Position numbers and translations under genes: made by a program. DNA of 11,818 bases. Origin: Bacteroidota bacterium (GTDB taxonomy: Bacteria > Bacteroidota > Bacteroidia > Bacteroidales > B18-G4). The stretch covers positions 1 to 11,818 of the forward strand of contig DAOVZP010000011.1 of the NCBI GenBank assembly GCA_030635045.1. The letters are read 5' to 3'. The notes below the pieces were generated by a model. That model was not told the origin of the DNA and ran no database searches. It worked only from the letters and a program-made list of their open reading frames with translations. This document shows, piece after piece, positions 7,999 to 11,818 of the stretch. Positions within the stretch are counted from its first letter, which is position 1. Every line of letters starts with the position of its first letter.

Positions 7999-8225
7999 TG
8001 AACAAATTTAAGCATTCCAAAAACTTATCGCAAATATGAAAATTTCTGATACTAAAAAACTTAGCCGTAGCATACTCGAAACAATAAAAAATGAGCGAAT
8101 TTAGCCCTGCCTTGAATTAAGATTACAATTGTAAACACTATCAATTAAGAAACTGTAATACAGGGTATTGGCTATTTGTTTACCAATGTATCAAATTGAT
8201 ATTCAGAACACATAATTAACAATTG

Positions 8226-8296
8226 TATAATATCTTTGAATATTAACATTATATTGTTATTATAAGATTCTAATTCAATGTAATAAAGATATTATA
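8226..8296. repeat. 12-bp perfect inverted repeat with AT-rich loop
   Basis: TATAATATCTTT (8226-8237) is the exact reverse complement of AAAGATATTATA (8285-8296), 47 bp apart. Inside the loop, AACA and TGTT arms near 8245-8260 form a nested smaller dyad. It could be a cruciform, an RNA structure or a binding site. In DNA this AT-rich a 12-bp match is only moderately improbable. Confidence 0.5.
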
Positions 8297-8403
8297 TAAA
8301 GCATTACTTTAATGATATAGGATTAGTAGAGATCAAATTCAAATACTAGTTATAAGGCAGAATAACAGGTTGTTAACTATGTAGAATAATAAATTATAAC
8401 ATG

Positions 8404-8491
8404 TTACAGTTGTAATCAAAAATTAGTCACACATGTAATGTAAATATTTTGTACATTTGTAAACTATATTTAACGCATGTTACTTTTGTAA
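8404..8491. promoter_or_regulatory. candidate operator cluster for the XRE regulator
   Basis: Three dyads share the form TTACA-N2-TGTAA. These are TTACAGTTGTAA (8404-8415, perfect arms), TACATTTGTA (8452-8461, perfect 4-nt arms) and TTACTTTTGTAA (8480-8491, 4-nt arms). Their centres are 47 and 29 bp apart, and the last two overlap the candidate -33 and -7 elements of the XRE gene. A fourth perfect copy, TTACAATTGTAA, lies at 8123-8134 near the outer-membrane protein gene. This is inferred to be autoregulation; part of the third dyad is explained by the -7 consensus itself. Confidence 0.45.
8456..8488 (+). promoter_or_regulatory. promoter of the XRE gene, giving a leaderless or near-leaderless mRNA
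   Basis: TTTG (8456-8459) and TACTTTTG (8481-8488, full match to TAnnTTTG) are separated by 21 nt. The -7 element ends only 6 nt before the ATG at 8495, so transcription would start at or within a few bases of the start codon. Confidence 0.55.
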
Positions 8492-8494
8492 ACG

Positions 8495-8935
8495 ATGATT
8501 GACAGGATATCCCAGTTGCTAAAAATGAAGAAAATGAGTGCATCTCAATTCGCCGACGAGGTCGGTGTACAGCGCTCCAGTGTATCTCATGTTTTGTCGG
8601 GCAGGAATAAACCAAGCCTGGATTTTATTACCAAAATAATAGAAACCTACCCTGACATAAATTCAGATTGGCTGATAAGCGGTAAGGGTGAAATGTGGGA
8701 TAATAAGAAAAGTGATGCCGGCGAAAGGCAGGATTCTGAACATGAAAAAGGCGAGGATCTGTTTTCAGGAGAGGATAATATCCCTGAAACTACTGTTTTG
8801 CCCACGGTGGAAGCCAAAGTTACATCAGGAAAAGGAAAAACCGATAACAGAAAGACTGCCACCGGTTCTAAAACAATTGATAAAATTGTTTTTTTCTATC
8901 ACGACGGGACATTTAGTGAATATGCCCCTGAATAG
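8495..8935 (+). CDS. XRE-family helix-turn-helix transcriptional regulator
   Basis: This 146-residue DNA-binding protein has a Cro/CI-type helix-turn-helix in residues 5-55. ASQFADEVGVQ forms helix 2, and RSSVSHVLSGRNKPSLDFI covers the recognition helix and the following turn. A DWLISGKGEMW segment ends the domain, as in many Bacteroidota XRE proteins. Residues 70-125 are charged and low in complexity, probably a disordered linker. The C-terminus (KTIDKIVFFYHDGTFSEYAPE) is a compact hydrophobic tail that I recall from related Bacteroidota regulators. No protease, sensor or phage partner gene is adjacent. The ATG at 8495 is supported by the family's usual N-terminus; there is no room for a Shine-Dalgarno if the promoter at 8456-8488 is real. 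It ends 4 bp from the convergent ndk gene. Targets are unknown; self-control is inferred from the upstream dyads. Confidence 0.9.
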   Translation: MIDRISQLLKMKKMSASQFADEVGVQRSSVSHVLSGRNKPSLDFITKIIETYPDINSDWLISGKGEMWDNKKSDAGERQDSEHEKGEDLFSGEDNIPETTVLPTVEAKVTSGKGKTDNRKTATGSKTIDKIVFFYHDGTFSEYAPE

Positions 8936-8939
8936 TAAA

Positions 8940-9359
8940 TTAGAATCTTTCAGTTGCTGAAAAGAAGAAGTTACCCTCTATCTCAGCATTTTCATCGCTG
9001 TCGGATCCATGTACAGCATTTTCACCGAGGGAAGTCCCGTAAAGCTTACGGATAGTGCCTTCTGCGGCTTCTGCCGGGTTGGTGGCACCAATAAAGTTAC
9101 GCCATGCTTCCACAGCATTATCCTTTTCAAGGATAGCAGCGACAATAGGCCCTGACGACATGAATTCGGTCAGTTCGCCAAAGAATGGCCGCTCACTGTG
9201 TACAGCATAAAATGCTTTTGCCTGCTCTATGCTTAAACAGGTATATTTCATTGCTTTGATCTTAAAGCCTCCTTCAGCTATTTTGCCCATAATAGGGCCG
9301 ATATAAGCTTTTCGCACGGCTGTCGGCTTAATCATGATCAATGTTTTATTTCCACTCAT
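8940..9359 (-). CDS. ndk: Nucleoside diphosphate kinase
   Basis: This 139-residue enzyme transfers the gamma phosphate from ATP to nucleoside diphosphates through a phosphohistidine, balancing NTP and dNTP pools in the cytoplasm. The active-site His117 lies in NAVHGSDS (114-121). The N-terminal [10 protein letters not shown] contains the nucleotide-binding Lys11, Tyr51 is in place, and Arg87, Arg104 and Asn114 match the phosphate-binding positions. Length is normal for the bacterial family, and the start is ATG 9359 ([12 protein letters not shown]). It is divergent from the nrnA-like gene across a 118-bp spacer. No truncation or odd residue is seen. Confidence 0.97.
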   Translation of the reverse strand: MSGNKTLIMIKPTAVRKAYIGPIMGKIAEGGFKIKAMKYTCLSIEQAKAFYAVHSERPFFGELTEFMSSGPIVAAILEKDNAVEAWRNFIGATNPAEAAEGTIRKLYGTSLGENAVHGSDSDENAEIEGNFFFSATERF

Positions 9360-9385
9360 ATTGTAAAATTTAAATTAATGATGCG

Positions 9386-9393
9386 CAAAAATA
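9386..9393 (-). promoter_or_regulatory. candidate -7 element of ndk
   Basis: On the minus strand this reads TATTTTTG, a full match to TAnnTTTG, 26 nt before the ndk ATG. A TTTG (9425-9422) lies further upstream at 28 nt, longer than the usual 19-21, so only the -7 motif is supported. Confidence 0.33.
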
Positions 9394-9437
9394 ATAATAA
9401 TATGACTTACGTTACATCTATCAAACGCTCTTTTAGT

Positions 9438-9445
9438 TACTTTTG
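9438..9445 (+). promoter_or_regulatory. candidate -7 element of the nrnA-FKBP cluster
   Basis: TACTTTTG is a full match to TAnnTTTG and sits in TTACTTTTGTAC, nearly the same 12-mer as the one before the XRE gene (8480-8491). No TTTG stands at the -33 distance. Transcription would begin about 25 nt before the TTG start codon at 9478. Confidence 0.38.
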
Positions 9446-9477
9446 TACCACATTATTCCAATAGCAAACATTTTTCT

Positions 9478-10506
9478 TTGAAAATCAATAATATATCTGA
9501 GTTATTCGCACTGATCGACAGTAGCAAAAAAATAATTGTTACTACACATACCAATCCTGACGGTGATGCCATTGGGTCTTCCCTGGCTTTGTTTCATTAT
9601 TTTAACGGGATCGGGAAAGATGTCAGCCTGATAGTGCCTAATAAGTATCCGGGCTTTATATCCTGGCTTCCCGGAAATGAGCATATTATTGTTTTTGAGG
9701 ATGACAGGAAGCGTGGGAAAGCTGCTTTTGCAGAAGCTGAACTGGTATTTTGCCTTGATTACAATGCGATTCACCGCTCAGGGAGCCTGCAGGAGCTGCT
9801 GAAGGCAACAGAAGTCCCAAAGGTAATGATCGACCACCATCCGGAGCCTGAGGTGGAAGCCTTCGAATTCATAAATTCTACGACCCAAACTTCATCAACT
9901 GCGGAGTTGATCTATAATTTTATCATAGAGGCCTCTAAAAAACCTTCTGTTACAAAAGATATTGCCACATGCCTTTATGTTGGTATAATGACTGATACCG
10001 GTTCATTTAGTTTTGCCTGTAACCGTCCGGATACTTTCCAGGTTACTGCCAGGCTCCTGGAAACAGGGATAGACGCTGAATGGATCCACCGAAAAGTCTA
10101 TGACACATTTTCTGAGGACAGGCTTCGCCTGCTGGGCTTTTCATTGAGCGAAAAACTGGTGGTCCGCCCTGAATATGCAACAGCTTATATTTCATTATCC
10201 CAAAAAGACCTCGCACGCTTCAATTACCGGGTAGGAGATACGGAAGGCATCGTGAATTATGCACTTTCGATAAAAGGAATAGTGATGGCCGTTCTGCTTA
10301 CTGAGCGTAAAGGAAAGATCCGCCTCTCTTTCCGCTCAAAAGGGGCATTTTCGGTCAATGAGATAGCTAAAACACACTTCCATGGCGGCGGGCACAGGAA
10401 TGCTGCCGGTGGTGATTCTTTTGATTCCTTCGAAAGCACAATAGCCAGGCTGGAGGAACTCTTGCCGGTATACAAGGAGTCACTTCTTAAAATTGAAGAT
10501 GACTGA
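9478..10506 (+). CDS. nrnA: DHH/DHHA1 phosphoesterase, NrnA-like oligoribonuclease / pAp phosphatase
   Basis: This 342-residue cytoplasmic enzyme has all DHH-family metal motifs: THTNPDGDAIGSS (His24, Asp28, Asp30), CLDYN (Asp94), IDHHPEPE (Asp119, His120, His121) and MTDTGSF (Asp173). The C-terminal DHHA1 substrate-binding motif is GGGHRNAAGG (303-312). Known NrnA enzymes degrade RNA 2-5 nt long and hydrolyse pAp to AMP, ending RNA turnover; related DHH-DHHA1 proteins cleave c-di-AMP or pApA, so the substrate is likely but not certain. The start is TTG at 9478: no in-frame ATG occurs before residue 117, inside the DHH motif, and the TTG places Met at the expected distance from motif I. It is followed after 7 nt by the GldI-like FKBP gene, probably in one operon. 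Confidence 0.9.
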   Translation: MKINNISELFALIDSSKKIIVTTHTNPDGDAIGSSLALFHYFNGIGKDVSLIVPNKYPGFISWLPGNEHIIVFEDDRKRGKAAFAEAELVFCLDYNAIHRSGSLQELLKATEVPKVMIDHHPEPEVEAFEFINSTTQTSSTAELIYNFIIEASKKPSVTKDIATCLYVGIMTDTGSFSFACNRPDTFQVTARLLETGIDAEWIHRKVYDTFSEDRLRLLGFSLSEKLVVRPEYATAYISLSQKDLARFNYRVGDTEGIVNYALSIKGIVMAVLLTERKGKIRLSFRSKGAFSVNEIAKTHFHGGGHRNAAGGDSFDSFESTIARLEELLPVYKESLLKIEDD

Positions 10507-10513
10507 TCACCAT

Positions 10514-11053
10514 ATGAAAAATCAGGCATTATATTCCCTGCTAATGATCATTGCATTATCGCTATTATGTGCTTGTAATGGTGATACGCCTAAAACAAGC
10601 AGGCCTGACAAAAAGGATTATAAAGAACCTCTGCTGGAGGCCAATCGCCATGTTGTCAGGACTGAAAACCGGCATATTGAAGATTTTCTCCGCCGTTACA
10701 AATGGGATATGAAAGAGAGTGGCAGCGGATTGCGATACATGATCTATGAAGAAGGAAATGGCCTCCCGGCAGGAAAAGGAATGTTGGCTACAATAAACTA
10801 TACCATTAAGGTTATCACCGGGGATATTGTTTACAGTTCTCAACAGGATGGGCCTCTGACTTTCATTGTTGGCAAGGGAGAGGTAATCAGTGGTTTGGAA
10901 GAAGGTATTTTATTGCTGAATGTTGGAGACAAAGCAAAATTTATTATACCTTCGCACCTCGCTTACGGCCTGGTTGGGGATGGGAATTTGATCCCCGCCA
11001 AAACCACCTTAATATATGATATTGAATTAGTGAATTTAAAACAATCAAATTAA
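10514..11053 (+). CDS. FKBP-type peptidyl-prolyl isomerase lipoprotein, GldI-like
   Basis: This 179-residue protein starts with a lipoprotein signal (MKNQALYSLLMIIALSLLCAC; lipidated Cys most likely residue 21, giving L-C-A-C). A charged helical segment follows (about 32-66), then one FKBP domain (about 72-176) with VISGLEEGILLLNVGDKAKFIIPSHLAYG and a C-terminal TLIYDIELVNL strand. FKBPs catalyse cis-trans isomerisation of peptidyl-proline; this one would act at the envelope. Tyr96 and Tyr151 match FKBP pocket residues, but the usual Asp after the Phe/Tyr is Ser108. Size, layout and position after a DHH phosphoesterase fit GldI, the gliding-associated lipoprotein of Bacteroidota, which also occurs in non-gliding members. 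ATG 10514 was chosen over ATG 10499 because it directly precedes the signal peptide. Confidence 0.88.
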   Translation: MKNQALYSLLMIIALSLLCACNGDTPKTSRPDKKDYKEPLLEANRHVVRTENRHIEDFLRRYKWDMKESGSGLRYMIYEEGNGLPAGKGMLATINYTIKVITGDIVYSSQQDGPLTFIVGKGEVISGLEEGILLLNVGDKAKFIIPSHLAYGLVGDGNLIPAKTTLIYDIELVNLKQSN

Positions 11054-11067
11054 TTAAAACATTTGTA

Positions 11068-11818
11068 ATGAAGTATTTAAAAAATCTGACGGTCTTTGCA
11101 TTGGCCGTACTATTTATTGCGTCTTGTGACGATAGCTATAAAGTAGCCGAATCAGGACTGGAATATAAATTTTATGTTCAGAATGAGGGGGATAATCCCG
11201 AGGTAGGGGATTTTATCACATTGGATATGTTCTATGGAACTGATGACACGGTTCTGTTTGACAGCAAAAAGATTCCTGATGGCCTGACCTTCCCACTGGA
11301 TTCACCTTATTTCGAAGGTGACCTTTTTGAAGGCATTATGATGATGACCAGGGGCGATAGCGCTTCTTTCAGGATGAGTGCTGATTCTTTTTACCTGATT
11401 GTTGCAGGCGCTCCGGAGCTCCCTCCGTTTATCGCACCGGGAAGCATCATGACCTTTGAGGTGAAGCTGCGTGACTTTGTAAATAGCGAACAAAAGGCGA
11501 TAGAAGAAGCAGAAGCACTTGAGGCAAGAAGGCTTGAGGCTGAAGTTGAATTTGCAGCTTATATCGAAGCAAATAATATTACTGTTGAACCACTGGAATC
11601 GGGTTTGATCTTTATCGAAGAGAAAAAGGGCAGCGGAGCAAACCCCAAGGCTGAAGATATGGTAAGCGTGAACCTTACCGTAAAACTTATTGACGGAACA
11701 AAAATATTCTCAACCGAAGACAGGGGAGAGCCATTTGAGTATCAGTATGGCCAGAGTTTCGATACCAAAGGACTTGAAGAAGGTGTTGGTATGCTCAGGA
11801 AGGGTGGAAAAGCCACTT
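11068..11818 (+). CDS. Tandem-FKBP lipoprotein, 3'-truncated by the window end
   Basis: The frame runs from ATG 11068 to the last base, giving 250 visible residues without a stop. It begins with a lipoprotein signal ending in the lipobox FIASC (Cys20). A divergent FKBP-like domain follows (about 29-137: GDFITLDMFYGT, LFDS, FEGDLFEGIMMMTRGDSASF, SIMTFEVKLRDF). Next comes a charged helical linker (about 138-170), then a second FKBP domain from about 178 (SGLIFIEEKKGSG, DGTKIFSTEDRG, GLEEGVGMLRKGGKAT) that is cut by the window edge. It starts 14 bp after the previous FKBP stop, so the two are probably co-transcribed. The role is inferred to be envelope protein folding. Whether either domain is catalytic is unclear: the first keeps Phe64-Asp65 but lacks a clear pocket Tyr-Gly, and the second has Phe214-Ser215. 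Confidence 0.88.
   Translation, partial: MKYLKNLTVFALAVLFIASCDDSYKVAESGLEYKFYVQNEGDNPEVGDFITLDMFYGTDDTVLFDSKKIPDGLTFPLDSPYFEGDLFEGIMMMTRGDSASFRMSADSFYLIVAGAPELPPFIAPGSIMTFEVKLRDFVNSEQKAIEEAEALEARRLEAEVEFAAYIEANNITVEPLESGLIFIEEKKGSGANPKAEDMVSVNLTVKLIDGTKIFSTEDRGEPFEYQYGQSFDTKGLEEGVGMLRKGGKAT

Larger units (their letters stand above)
7999..8494. other. AT-rich gene-free leader region upstream of the XRE gene
   Basis: About 495 bp without a credible gene, markedly richer in A+T than the flanking genes. It serves as the divergent control region of the outer-membrane protein gene and the XRE gene. It contains short dyads of the type TTACA-N2-TGTAA (8123-8134, 8404-8415, 8452-8461, 8480-8491), CTGTAATACAG (8153-8163), TAACA-N3-TGTTA (8363-8375), and a 12-bp perfect inverted repeat (8226-8237 with 8285-8296). 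The octamer TTGTAAAC occurs exactly three times (8129, 8457, 8486). The only open frames are a few tens of codons or shorter, for example 22 codons at 8036-8104, and have no support. Confidence 0.7.

Noticed and set aside
8025..8033. DnaA-box-like TTATCGCAA in the AT-rich region, suggesting an origin
   Set aside because: Single site with two mismatches, no cluster, and no dnaA, dnaN or partition gene nearby.
8036..8104. 22-codon open frame in the AT-rich region
   Set aside because: Very short, no ribosome-binding signal or promoter, no recognisable peptide type; expected by chance.
8948..8962. Hairpin TTTCAG-TTG-CTGAAA near the XRE/ndk junction as a terminator
   Set aside because: It lies inside the ndk coding end, the stem is only 6 bp, and no T-tract follows on the plus strand.
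10493..10513. Earlier TTG or ATG starts of the first FKBP gene, overlapping the nrnA end
   Set aside because: They add residues MKMTDHH before the signal peptide; ATG 10514 directly precedes a normal lipoprotein signal.

Overview
The window looks like a chromosomal segment of a member of the Bacteroidota, probably Bacteroidales/Marinilabiliales-like. The grounds are a FeoA-FeoB fusion, a DUF5063-like protein, a Gre-like small protein, a one-POTRA outer-membrane protein, an XRE regulator with a Bacteroidota-style C-terminal tail, paired FKBP lipoproteins, few Shine-Dalgarno sequences, and several TAnnTTTG-type -7 elements. No rRNA, tRNA, insertion sequence, phage gene or CRISPR array was recognised.

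Layout. Positions 1-876 hold the C-terminal part of a TPR protein. On the minus strand follow a ketoacyl-ACP synthase III-like enzyme (916-1998), the ferrous iron transporter FeoAB (2154-4667) and a DUF5063-like protein (4889-5437). Divergent from the last is a GreA/GreB-like protein (5561-6013), which meets tail to tail a large outer-membrane POTRA/beta-barrel protein (6019-7998). A gene-free, very AT-rich stretch of about 495 bp (7999-8494) then leads into an XRE regulator (8495-8935). That gene meets ndk tail to tail (8940-9359). Divergent from ndk is a plus-strand cluster: nrnA-like DHH phosphoesterase (9478-10506), GldI-like FKBP lipoprotein (10514-11053), and a tandem-FKBP lipoprotein cut off by the window end (11068-11818).

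Functional themes. FeoAB imports Fe2+. NDK and the NrnA-like enzyme both act in nucleotide and RNA-end metabolism. The two FKBP lipoproteins are probable envelope folding factors, and the POTRA/barrel protein is a candidate outer-membrane assembly or export component. The KAS III-like enzyme points to fatty-acid or specialised acyl-chain initiation.

The most unusual non-coding content is of two kinds. First, arrays with a strict 7-nt period flank feoAB: an 18-unit array of 126 bp whose two halves are inverted and stay in phase (4762-4887), and two short arrays at the other end (2065-2099, 2116-2143). Second, the AT-rich leader of the XRE gene holds several TTACA-N2-TGTAA-like dyads and a 12-bp inverted repeat, suggesting an autoregulatory operator cluster and perhaps an untranslated RNA. 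I see no gene set that clearly forms a new multi-gene system.
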